Numbered from the stretch's first letter, positions 1 through 5,224 are shown. The stretch: 5,224 bases of DNA from an uncultured Clostridia bacterium (GCA_937901805.1 CALDJI010000128.1:1-5224), one strand, 5' to 3'. Translations and numbers: made by a program. Notes: generated by a model not told the origin, from the letters alone.

Positions 1-678
1 GACGAGAATTGGTTTTACAGAAGGAACGGTGATATACCACCATTTTTTGAAGGGGCCGACACCGTCAACGTCAGCTGCCTCATACAGTTCGCGGGAAACG
101 TTCTGCAAAGCAGCCAAGAAGATAATGATATTGTAACCAAGTCCAGACCACAGACCCATCAAACAAACTGTGAAACGGGTCATTGCCGGGTCTGCAAACC
201 AACGCAACGGCTCAATTCCAAAGTTTGCGAGGAAACCGTTCATGATACCTTGGTTGGTCGGATAGAAGACAAATTTGAACAGCATGGAAGTTGCAACGAC
301 TGATACAACGTTCGGTACAAAGAACAAGCTCTTGAAGAAGTTCTTGCCCCATGCAACGTTGTTGATCAGGGAAGCAAAGATAAACGGAACGACAACGTTC
401 AGAATAACGGCGAAAATTGCCATGTAAATGGTATTCCAAAGAGCGCTCCAATAAGTAGCATCTTTAAAAAGTTTGGTATAGTTCTGGACACCAATCCAAG
501 TATAGGTACCCATACCGTCGGTCAACTGGAAGCTCATCAAAAAAGCCTGGATCATTGGATAGTAATAAAATACAACCAAACCAATCAGGAGCGGCAAACA
601 AAATGCGTAGCCGATCCAATCTCTTACGTGTAATCCGAGGAACTTTTTCTGAGTTTTCACTTGTGCAGTCGATTGCAT
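1..678 (-). CDS. ABC sugar transporter permease, MalF/UgpA type (partial, C-terminus off the left edge)
   Basis: This is an inner-membrane permease of a carbohydrate-type ABC importer (binding-protein-dependent permease family). The frame is open for 226 codons from the ATG at 678 to base 1, so the C-terminus is missing; full-length relatives are about 290-310 residues. Hydrophobic segments lie at roughly residues 22-46, 80-105, 115-137 and 168-190. The diagnostic EAA loop, which docks the ATPase, is visible at residues 200-219 (EAADVDG, then ITVP). A second ATG two codons upstream (682-684) is rejected because it abuts the AGGAGG; the ATG at 678 sits 7 bases from it. The gene follows the substrate-binding lipoprotein in the same direction, with two stem-loops in the gap. 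A second permease probably lies beyond the edge, and no ATPase is visible. The family call is firm; the substrate is unknown. Confidence 0.95.
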   Translation of the reverse strand, partial: MQSTAQVKTQKKFLGLHVRDWIGYAFCLPLLIGLVVFYYYPMIQAFLMSFQLTDGMGTYTWIGVQNYTKLFKDATYWSALWNTIYMAIFAVILNVVVPFIFASLINNVAWGKNFFKSLFFVPNVVSVVATSMLFKFVFYPTNQGIMNGFLANFGIEPLRWFADPAMTRFTVCLMGLWSGLGYNIIIFLAALQNVSRELYEAADVDGVGPFKKWWYITVPSVKPILV

Positions 679-684
679 GTACAT

Positions 685-690
685 TCCTCC
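685..690 (-). promoter_or_regulatory. Ribosome binding site of the permease gene
   Basis: A perfect AGGAGG on the minus strand. It decides the start codon: the ATG at 678-676 is 7 bases downstream, whereas the in-frame ATG at 684-682 touches the site and would be too close. Confidence 0.85.
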
Positions 691-730
691 TCGTTATATT
701 TCTCAGACAGTACAAAATTATAATAAATAC

Positions 731-757
731 AAACCTTCTTACCCAGTTAAAAGGTTT
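731..757 (-). other. Second intergenic stem-loop, promoter-proximal side of the permease gene
   Basis: The arms AAACCTT and AAGGTTT are perfectly complementary (731-737 with 751-757). On the minus-strand RNA the pairing can extend by one G-U and one A-U pair, leaving a loop of about 9 bases. It follows the stronger hairpin at 768-801 and precedes the permease ribosome binding site by about 40 bases. It is A/U-rich with no clean U-run, so it is more likely an RNA processing or stability element than a terminator. Function is inferred. Confidence 0.45.
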
Positions 758-767
758 ATACTTATTA

Positions 768-801
768 TCACTCTGCCGTCCTGACAAGGACGGCAGAGTG
801 A
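768..801 (-). other. Strong intergenic stem-loop between binding-protein and permease genes
   Basis: A perfect 14-bp stem (TCACTCTGCCGTCC with its exact complement) closes a 6-base loop. It begins 21 bases after the stop codon of the binding-protein gene. On the transcribed (minus) strand it is followed by TAATAAGT and not by a U-run, so it does not fit a standard intrinsic terminator. A stem-loop in this place is known in sugar ABC operons (malE-malF is the classic case), where it protects the upstream mRNA or dampens downstream expression so that the binding protein is made in excess over the permease. The structure is seen directly; the role is inferred. Confidence 0.7.
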
Positions 802-822
802 ACAAAGCAAAATGTTACAGAC

Positions 823-2259
823 TTATTTGGAAGCCTGAGCCTGAGTAGCAGACCACTCTTCTGCCTGAGTCTGGAGAGTAGAGAGGATCTCGTCAATATT
901 CGGAGAGCCGCCCTCTTTCACCTGAGACATGTAGTTCTGAACAGCCGGAACAATGTTGGAAACAAAGAACGGGTTCGCTTCGTCAATCAGGGTGTACTGG
1001 CAGTTGTTTGCAATATCCATTGCGATCTTAAGGCCTTTATATTTCTCAGGGATAAAGGACTGATCTTTCAGAGTCGGAACACTACGAACCTGCTCGAACT
1101 GATAGATCTGGGTCTCTTGACCGGTGAGGAATTTCATAGCAGCCCATGCAGCCTGGAGATTGTCGTCTTTTACCTTCTTGGACATAACGATCGGGTCAAC
1201 AGCAACCCAGCCGATGCCGTTCGGGCCAACGTTGTAGACGCATTTGAATCTGTCAAGCTCTGTGGTGTCGCTCTGTCCGTCTCTGAGGTAACGAGCCCAG
1301 ATACCGGAAGCAGCAGTATCAAGAACGATAGCGATGGTATTCTCAACGCCTTCGTCGAGGTCGACAACTTTACCGAAGTTCTCGTTGCCCTGGTTCTGCA
1401 GGAAGCCCGGGTTGGTGTACTTGGTATACTCGCCGATGTACTCGAAAGCTTTCTTCATCTTGTCGTTGTTCAGATCCCATTTGATTTCGCCCGGTTTGCC
1501 GATAGAACCTTCACCGCCGGTAGCGCCGGTGTAATAGGTCAGAGCAACGAATGCGAAAACGTCAGTCGATCTGTTTGCCAAGAAGTGCAGGCCATAGTTC
1601 TGTTGGCCAGTTCTCGGGTTAACGCCAGTGGTAGCTTTTGCAGCCTTGATGATATCATCCGGGGTCGGCTTCTCTGGGAGAGGCTCAGCGCCGAAATCTT
1701 CGAAGATCTGGCTGTCGTAAACAGTGTACATCTGGCCCATAACTGCCGGAAGACCGAAACGAGCGTCTTTCTCATAGGACTGAATGGAGAAAGAGTTGTT
1801 CCAAACACCGTTTGCATAGAGATCGAGCGGTTTGAAGTTGGTGTCAGCTGCGATCAGATCATCGATCTGTCTCAGGATGCCGCCGTACCAATACTGAGAA
1901 GCGTAAGCGCCGGTGTTAGCGATATCAACTTCACCAGTGGACAGGGAAACCTGACCTTTCTGCTGGGAGTTATCCCATGGGATTTCTTCCATTTCCCATT
2001 TGACGTTCGGATACTTTTTGCTGAACTCTCTCTCAAAGTAAGCGCGATAGCCTTCGATTTCTTTCTGAGTAGAAGTATCCTGCTGAGGATCGATAGAGTA
2101 CTCGATCAACTGCATTTTGACATTTCCAGAAATCTCGCTGTCGCTGCTGATTGAGCTGACAGTACCGCCGGTGCTTCCGCCGCCGCCACCGCCGCCGCAA
2201 GCTACGAGTGAAAGAGACATCATAGCTGCGAGAAGAAGGGCTAAGACCTTTTTCTTCAT
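823..2259 (-). CDS. Extracellular solute (sugar)-binding lipoprotein of an ABC importer
   Basis: A 478-residue lipoprotein that would bind a carbohydrate outside the membrane and deliver it to the permease encoded downstream. Residues 1-20 are a lipoprotein signal peptide (MKKK, a hydrophobic core, then LVA), and Cys21 is the predicted lipidation site. Seven glycines (22-28) and a Ser/Thr-rich stretch to about residue 45 form a flexible tether. The mature part resembles family 1 extracellular solute-binding proteins: FSKKYPNVKW near 79-88, VDIANTGAY near 111-119, ILRQIDDLI near 128-136, then GLPAVMGQMYTVYDSQIF and, near the C-terminus, AAWAAMKFLTG. The length is normal for larger members of the family. 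The start is supported by an AGGAGGT at 2269-2275, 9 bases upstream. This is the first gene of the operon and has two candidate promoters and a long structured leader. The precise sugar cannot be read from the sequence. Confidence 0.95.
   Translation of the reverse strand: MKKKVLALLLAAMMSLSLVACGGGGGGGSTGGTVSSISSDSEISGNVKMQLIEYSIDPQQDTSTQKEIEGYRAYFEREFSKKYPNVKWEMEEIPWDNSQQKGQVSLSTGEVDIANTGAYASQYWYGGILRQIDDLIAADTNFKPLDLYANGVWNNSFSIQSYEKDARFGLPAVMGQMYTVYDSQIFEDFGAEPLPEKPTPDDIIKAAKATTGVNPRTGQQNYGLHFLANRSTDVFAFVALTYYTGATGGEGSIGKPGEIKWDLNNDKMKKAFEYIGEYTKYTNPGFLQNQGNENFGKVVDLDEGVENTIAIVLDTAASGIWARYLRDGQSDTTELDRFKCVYNVGPNGIGWVAVDPIVMSKKVKDDNLQAAWAAMKFLTGQETQIYQFEQVRSVPTLKDQSFIPEKYKGLKIAMDIANNCQYTLIDEANPFFVSNIVPAVQNYMSQVKEGGSPNIDEILSTLQTQAEEWSATQAQASK
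2176..2196 (-). repeat. Glycine-codon repeat in the lipoprotein tether
   Basis: Seven consecutive Gly codons (mostly GGC, one GGT, one GGA) directly follow the lipidated Cys codon. Such Cys-polyGly linkers are common in clostridial lipoproteins. Near-identical triplets could gain or lose units in frame. Confidence 0.8.
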
Positions 2260-2292
2260 TTGTTGATAACCTCCTAAATCGTATTTCCGTAA

Positions 2293-2320
2293 ATAATAAC
2301 CACCTTATCTACGGGTTCAA
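2293..2320 (-). promoter_or_regulatory. Candidate proximal promoter (P2) for the binding-protein operon
   Basis: On the minus strand, TTGAAC (2320-2315) and TATTAT (2298-2293) are separated by 16 bases. The start point would be near 2286, giving a leader of about 27 bases that still contains the AGGAGGT at 2269-2275. The match is moderate: the -35 fits 4 of 6 and the -10 fits 5 of 6. It begins 3 bases beyond the foot of the rod-like inverted repeat. Confidence 0.4.
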
Positions 2321-2323
2321 TGT

Positions 2324-2548
2324 GTGGAGTTACGCACTTCACATCTTTGGTTTTCTTTCACATCTGCCTTCCTCTGATTTTCGCTGGAACATCCTGTTCA
2401 AAAAAGAAAAGAAAACGTATCCAACAGCAGCCCGGCTTCCAAGCGCGAACCCCGCTATCATTTTCTTTTTTCTCTCACATGACGTTCCTGCAGAAAGCCA
2501 AAAGAAACATGTGTGAAAAATCACCAAATATGTAACTCGTCTAACCAC
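2324..2548 (-). ncRNA. Long rod-like structured leader RNA (imperfect inverted repeat), unrecognised family
   Basis: The minus-strand sequence folds back on itself over about 225 bases. From foot to apex, the paired blocks are 2545-2548 with 2324-2327; 2530-2533 with 2341-2344 (ACAT/ATGT); 2523-2528 with 2346-2351 (TTTGGT/ACCAAA); 2512-2520 with 2354-2362 (TTTTTCACA with TGTGAAAGA, one G-U); weaker pairing through 2490-2509; 2484-2488 with 2386-2390 (GGAAC/GTTCC), continuing to 2477 and 2397; 2461-2471 with 2400-2410 (11 perfect pairs, AAAAAAGAAAA); and an apical hairpin at 2426-2456. In the 45 ungapped positions outside GGAAC I count 28 Watson-Crick and 7 G-U pairs with 10 mismatches. The strong promoter at 2556-2584 would start RNA at the foot. 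No U-run follows the rod, so a leader is likelier than a separate RNA. A degenerate MITE-like DNA element is the alternative. Confidence 0.55.
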
Positions 2549-2555
2549 TGCTATT

Positions 2556-2584
2556 ATAATAAAATATAATCTCACGTTTGTCAA
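2556..2584 (-). promoter_or_regulatory. Strong sigma-A type promoter (P1) of the binding-protein operon
   Basis: On the minus strand, a perfect TTGACA (2584-2579) and TATTAT (2561-2556) are spaced by 17 bases in AT-rich DNA. An overlapping TATAAT at 2558-2553 would give a 20-base spacer and is less likely. The predicted start is near 2549. That places about 290 untranslated bases before the ATG at 2259, nearly all of the upstream part belonging to the rod-like fold. Confidence 0.75.
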
Positions 2585-2595
2585 CAAATTTGACA
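2579..2595. promoter_or_regulatory. Inverted repeat overlapping the P1 -35 box (candidate operator)
   Basis: TGTCAA and TTGACA are separated by CAAAT, giving 6-bp arms. The left arm is itself the -35 box of P1 on the minus strand, so a protein bound here would block polymerase. The arms are short and the region AT-rich, so chance is possible. Confidence 0.3.
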
Positions 2596-2718
2596 TAGAT
2601 TGTTCAAGTTTTTTTTGTGTATTTCGCTCTTTCCATTTATGTATTGTCCATTTTATCCATATATAATCCTTATAATATATCTATATTCTACACATGAAAA
2701 ATGATATAGATAAATAAA

Positions 2719-2738
2719 ATTGCGAATTGTTGTGCAAT
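2719..2738. repeat. Short spaced inverted repeat ATTGC-N10-GCAAT
   Basis: Five-base arms with a 10-base spacer, containing the few G and C bases of the surrounding stretch. The shape suits a dimeric regulator operator spaced by one helical turn, but the arms are short and no regulator gene is present in the window. Confidence 0.25.
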
Positions 2739-2748
2739 ATGTATATAT

Positions 2749-2768
2749 AAAAAATAACGATATTTTTT
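2749..2768. repeat. Perfect 8-bp inverted repeat of A/T with ACGA loop
   Basis: AAAAAATA and TATTTTTT flank ACGA. The arms are perfect but consist only of A and T in a tract where this arises easily by chance. It could favour curved DNA or weak RNA pairing; no function is claimed. Confidence 0.3.
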
Positions 2769-3140
2769 CTGTTTTTTCAAGAACTTTGATTTTTCAGAAA
2801 TCATAATGATTCAAACAATTTTCGTTTCGCTTTCCCAGCCATATAAAAATTTCTAAAATTCTTTATATTATGTATAGTATACTCATGATAAGAGCAGATC
2901 TTCTTTTTGTTTTTCTATCGAGCATTTTTCTGATTTTTTATTGTATATATTTCACATATTTTATTTTGATTTATTGACTTTTGATATCATTGGAAGGACT
3001 AGGTTATTTTCTCTTTATGTTGTGAATTAATTCTATTTTTTTAAAATTATTTTATTATTAATATCAAATATAAGTTTAAATACAAAAAAATATTGTAAAT
3101 ATTGTGATTTATAATTCCTTTAATTTATATATTTTTATTC

Positions 3141-3169
3141 TTGAAAGATTTTTTCTTTCATCGTATCCT
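3141..3169 (+). promoter_or_regulatory. Candidate promoter of the isomerase/epimerase gene
   Basis: TTGAAA (3141-3146) and TATCCT (3164-3169) are spaced by 17 bases, matching consensus at 5 of 6 and 4 of 6 positions, with an A/T-rich stretch upstream. The start would be near 3176, about 55 bases before the ATG. An alternative TATAAT at 3110-3115 lacks a -35 box at proper spacing. Confidence 0.45.
3142..3160. promoter_or_regulatory. Inverted repeat TGAAAGA-N5-TCTTTCA inside the candidate promoter
   Basis: Perfect 7-bp arms around five T bases. The repeat overlaps the -35 box and the spacer of the candidate promoter at 3141-3169, a position suited to a repressor. The half-sites TGAAAG and CTTTCA equal those of catabolite-responsive (cre) elements bound by LacI-family CcpA, but the centre is 7 bases and not the CG of a cre, so it is not a standard cre. 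Confidence 0.35.
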
Positions 3170-3231
3170 AATAGTAGTTTCAGAGGAAACTCTCCCAATT
3201 TTAAATTCCAGAATAACGGAGGTATTCAATT

Positions 3232-4143
3232 ATGAGATTAGGTATCAGCAGCTACTGTCTGGATGCCGCTATGAAAGCCGGCAAAATGACCATTTACGAT
3301 GTGATGGACTGGGCAAAAGAGCATGACTGCGAGCACATGGAACTCGTACCCTTTAACCTGAATCTTGAACTGGAAGACGGCAGCATCAATGTGGAACTCG
3401 TCGAGGGCATCCGCAACCATGCTGAAAAAATCGGCCTCCCTCTCTCCATCTTCTCCCTCAATGCAGACGTCCTCAAAGAGACGGAAGAGGAACGCCAGGC
3501 GGAAATCGCCAGAATTAAAAAGTTTATCGACATCGCTCACATGCTCGGCCTCAAAAAAATGAGACACGACAGCGCTTCCTTCCGCCGCCCCTTCGAGCAG
3601 AGCACTCCTCACGACTATGAGGAGGTTTTCCCTCTCCTCGTCAAAGCCGGCAGAGAATGCGCAGACTATGCCGCTCAGTACGGCATGAGCACTTCCCTTG
3701 AAAACCACGGCTTCTTTGTCAACGGCGCCGACAGGGTGATCCGTCTCATCGAAGGCATCAACCGCCCGAATGTCAGAATGACCATGGACGTCGGCAACTT
3801 CCGCTGCGTCGACGACATCAGCGAGATTGCCGTCCAGAAATGCCTCCCCTATGCGGATACCATCCACCTGAAGGACTTCTACATCCGCGACAAAGAGAGA
3901 ATGCCCGCTACCGGCCCCCGTTTCGGCTGCGGCGGCGGCAACTGGTTTGAGACGGTCGGCGGCTCTGTTATCCGCGGTTCCATCCTCGGACAGGGCGACC
4001 TCGACATCTGGAAGATTCTCAAAACGGTCAAGGACTATGGCTACAACAGCGACATCTCCCTGGAGTTTGAGGGCATGGAAGAATGCTGCTTTGCAACTGA
4101 AACCGGCCTTCACACCGCGAGAGTCATCTGGGACAAAGTCTGA
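3232..4143 (+). CDS. Sugar phosphate isomerase/epimerase family protein (xylose isomerase-like TIM barrel)
   Basis: A 303-residue cytoplasmic protein of the AP endonuclease 2/xylose isomerase-like TIM-barrel superfamily, whose sugar members interconvert keto/aldo sugars or epimers with a divalent metal. The barrel start is seen in MRLGISSYCLD, and the second strand in HMELVPF. Likely metal ligands by family pattern are Glu157 (SLENHG), Asp186 (TMDVGNF), His212 (IHLKDF) and Glu278 or Glu280 (ISLEFEG). GQGDLDIWKIL near 253-263 matches the usual segment before the last strand. The length is typical. The start is fixed by GGAGG at 3218-3222, 9 bases before the ATG. It is divergent from the sugar ABC operon, so it may process the imported sugar or a derivative. 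Codons end strongly in C. An endonuclease role is less likely from the motifs and context. The exact substrate is unknown. Confidence 0.9.
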   Translation: MRLGISSYCLDAAMKAGKMTIYDVMDWAKEHDCEHMELVPFNLNLELEDGSINVELVEGIRNHAEKIGLPLSIFSLNADVLKETEEERQAEIARIKKFIDIAHMLGLKKMRHDSASFRRPFEQSTPHDYEEVFPLLVKAGRECADYAAQYGMSTSLENHGFFVNGADRVIRLIEGINRPNVRMTMDVGNFRCVDDISEIAVQKCLPYADTIHLKDFYIRDKERMPATGPRFGCGGGNWFETVGGSVIRGSILGQGDLDIWKILKTVKDYGYNSDISLEFEGMEECCFATETGLHTARVIWDKV

Positions 4144-4154
4144 TTTTCCCTTCT

Positions 4155-4189
4155 AAAAAATGGCAGACGGCAATTGCCGTCTGCCTTTT
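4155..4189. terminator. Palindromic intrinsic terminator, probably bidirectional
   Basis: A perfect 24-base palindrome (4162-4185) forms a 10-bp GC-rich stem GGCAGACGGC/GCCGTCTGCC around AATT. It is followed by TTTT on the plus strand and, read on the minus strand, by A and six T bases. It starts about 18 bases after the isomerase stop and ends that transcript; the U-run on the plus strand is short, so some read-through into the peptidase gene is possible. Confidence 0.85.
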
Positions 4190-4225
4190 GACTGTATTCC
4201 ACCAAACAGAAAGGACTGCAATACC

Positions 4226-5224
4226 ATGAAATTCCATGATATTCCCTATCAGCGTATCAACCTGGATGTGATGAAAAAACAGGCCGAAGCAATCACCGCT
4301 GATTTAAAAACTGCTAAAACCTATGAACAGGCAAAACAGGCTTTCCTGCACTGGCAGGAATTCTGCGGCCGCGTCCATACTGCATCCAGTGTCGCCAACA
4401 CACGCAACAATATCAATACCGCCGACGAATTCTACGAGCAGGAGCGTATTTACTGGAACAACGCAGATCCTGTCATCGCAGAATTGTCCCAGAACTTCAC
4501 TCTCGTCATGCTGGATACCCCTTTCCGCAAAGAATTTGAGCGGGAATACGGTTCCCTGTATTTTGAAAATGCAGAAATCGAGCTCAAGGCATTCAGCCCT
4601 GCCATCGCTAAAGAGATGCAGGAGGAAAACGAGCTGGTCATGCAGTATGACAAACTGATCGCCAGTGCACAGATCCCGTTTGACGGCAAACTGCTGACCC
4701 TTTCCCAGCTTACTCCATATAAACAATCCGCTGACGATTCCATCCGCAAAGCAGCATGGGAAGCGGAAGGAAATTGGTTTGAACAGAACAGTGCTGACCT
4801 GGATGAAATTTACGACAAGCTGGTGCATCTGCGCGATACCATGGCCAAAAAAATGGGCTATGACAACTATATCCAGCTCGGTTACTACCAGATGATGCGC
4901 AACTGTTACACCAAGGAAGACGTAGAAAAATTCCGCCAGGCCGTACTCAAATACATTGTGCCCATCTGTGTGGAACTGAAAAAAGAGCAGGCAAAACGGA
5001 TCGGCGCCGAATACCCGATGAGTTTTGCAGACGACAGTCTGATGTTCCGTTCCGGCAATGCCACTCCAGTGGGTACCCCGGATGAAATCCTGGCAAACGC
5101 GAAAAAAATGTACCATGAGCTTTCTCCGGAAACCGCCGAATTCATTGACTGGATGTATGACAACGAGATGCTCGACGTCCTCAGCCGCAAGGGCAAATCC
5201 GGCGGCGGATACTGCACCTCCTTC
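4226..5224 (+). CDS. M3-family oligoendopeptidase (partial, C-terminus off the right edge)
   Basis: The N-terminal 333 codons of a zinc metallopeptidase of family M3 (oligoendopeptidase F/thimet-like), a cytoplasmic enzyme that cleaves short peptides. The frame is open to the window end; relatives are about 560 residues. Family-like segments include FHDIPYQRINLD at the start, the helical region with NTRNNINTADEFYEQE, TLSQLTPYKQS, RDTMAKKMGYDNYIQLGYYQM, and KGKSGGGYCTSF at the cut, which normally comes shortly before the HEXXH zinc site. The catalytic motif is therefore outside and cannot be checked. There is no signal peptide. AAAGGA at 4210-4215 precedes the ATG by 10 bases. It is in the same direction as the isomerase but behind a terminator, and I see no good promoter in the 82-base gap (a TTGACT at 4188-4193 has no -10). 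A link to sugar use is not evident. Confidence 0.9.
   Translation, partial: MKFHDIPYQRINLDVMKKQAEAITADLKTAKTYEQAKQAFLHWQEFCGRVHTASSVANTRNNINTADEFYEQERIYWNNADPVIAELSQNFTLVMLDTPFRKEFEREYGSLYFENAEIELKAFSPAIAKEMQEENELVMQYDKLIASAQIPFDGKLLTLSQLTPYKQSADDSIRKAAWEAEGNWFEQNSADLDEIYDKLVHLRDTMAKKMGYDNYIQLGYYQMMRNCYTKEDVEKFRQAVLKYIVPICVELKKEQAKRIGAEYPMSFADDSLMFRSGNATPVGTPDEILANAKKMYHELSPETAEFIDWMYDNEMLDVLSRKGKSGGGYCTSF

Larger units (their letters stand above)
2596..3217. other. Extremely AT-rich intergenic stretch without a convincing gene
   Basis: About 620 bases made mostly of A and T, sharply different from the coding regions and from the leader at 2290-2520. I see no tRNA, rRNA, CRISPR array or believable coding sequence here. 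It holds several short inverted repeats (listed separately) and, at its right end, a candidate promoter for the isomerase gene. It may be regulatory DNA with UP-like or curved A/T tracts, or a decayed remnant; the sequence does not decide. Confidence 0.6.

Noticed and set aside
713..722. TATTATAAT on the minus strand as an internal promoter for the permease gene
   Set aside because: No -35 box at acceptable spacing and no extended -10 motif; it lies next to the second stem-loop in an A/T-rich gap.
768..801. Hairpin as a standard intrinsic terminator
   Set aside because: Neither strand has a U-run after the stem, and a co-directional permease gene with its own strong ribosome binding site follows.
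1117..2154. A 345-codon open frame on the plus strand
   Set aside because: It is the antisense shadow of the binding-protein gene, which has a clear signal peptide, lipobox and ribosome binding site.
2338..2365. Direct repeat TTCACATCT at 2338-2346 and 2357-2365
   Set aside because: Two copies of 9 bases, both lying in the 3' arm of the rod where the fold already accounts for the sequence; no further copies make an array.
2320..2535. Short plus-strand open frames of 64-71 codons in the leader region
   Set aside because: No ribosome binding site, no recognisable protein, and they lie antisense over the structured leader.
2339..2596. An 85-codon open frame on the minus strand through the leader, with an internal ATG at 2461
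   Set aside because: Its first ATG lies upstream of the P1 start, no good ribosome binding site precedes either ATG, composition is not protein-like, and the constraint here is explained by the inverted repeat.
2872..2882. Palindrome GTATAGTATAC
   Set aside because: Five-base arms of mainly A/T in an AT-rich stretch are expected by chance, and it is not placed on a promoter I can support.
3238..4113. A 291-codon open frame on the minus strand
   Set aside because: Antisense shadow of the isomerase/epimerase gene, caused by its strong third-position base preference.
4188..4193. TTGACT as a -35 box for the peptidase gene
   Set aside because: No -10-like hexamer at 16-18 bases, and it overlaps the terminator tail.
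4304..5116. A 270-codon open frame on the minus strand
   Set aside because: Antisense shadow of the M3 peptidase gene, whose sense reading gives family-like segments and runs open through the edge.

Overview
The window looks like chromosome of a gut-type Firmicute, most likely class Clostridia and possibly Oscillospiraceae-like. The evidence is AGGAGG-type ribosome binding sites, sigma-A style promoters, a Gram-positive carbohydrate ABC transporter whose lipoprotein starts with a Cys-polyGly linker, moderate-GC genes with many C-ending codons, and very AT-rich intergenic DNA. The genus is an inference and is not proven by the sequence.

Layout. (1) Minus strand, 2259 down to 1: a sugar-type ABC transporter operon. 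It is read as a lipoprotein substrate-binding protein (823-2259), a 144-base gap holding two stem-loops, then a MalF/UgpA-type permease (1-678) that runs off the left edge. (2) 2260-3231: a 972-base divergent intergenic region with no convincing gene. Its left part (about 2324-2548) is one long, imperfect, rod-like inverted repeat. A strong promoter at 2556-2584 would start transcription right at the foot of this rod, giving a leader of about 290 bases. A second, weaker promoter lies just past the other foot (2293-2320). The right part (about 2596-3217) is extremely AT-rich, with small inverted repeats and a candidate plus-strand promoter at 3141-3169. (3) Plus strand, 3232-4143: a sugar phosphate isomerase/epimerase-like TIM-barrel protein, followed by a palindromic terminator. 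(4) Plus strand, 4226 to the right edge: the N-terminal 333 residues of an M3-family oligoendopeptidase, cut just before the expected zinc motif.

How they may work together. The lipoprotein captures a carbohydrate outside the cell and the permease moves it inward. The partner permease would be expected beyond the left edge, and the ATPase is also not in the window. The divergent isomerase/epimerase is a plausible catabolic partner. No regulator gene is present, so control may rest on the intergenic repeats and the structured leader. The peptidase is separated by a terminator and need not belong to the same pathway.

The strongest unexplained signal is the rod-like structured leader at 2324-2548. 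Its pairing is more complete on the minus (transcribed) strand because many pairs are G-U, which points to an RNA structure and not only a DNA palindrome. I do not recognise it as a known riboswitch or RNA family.
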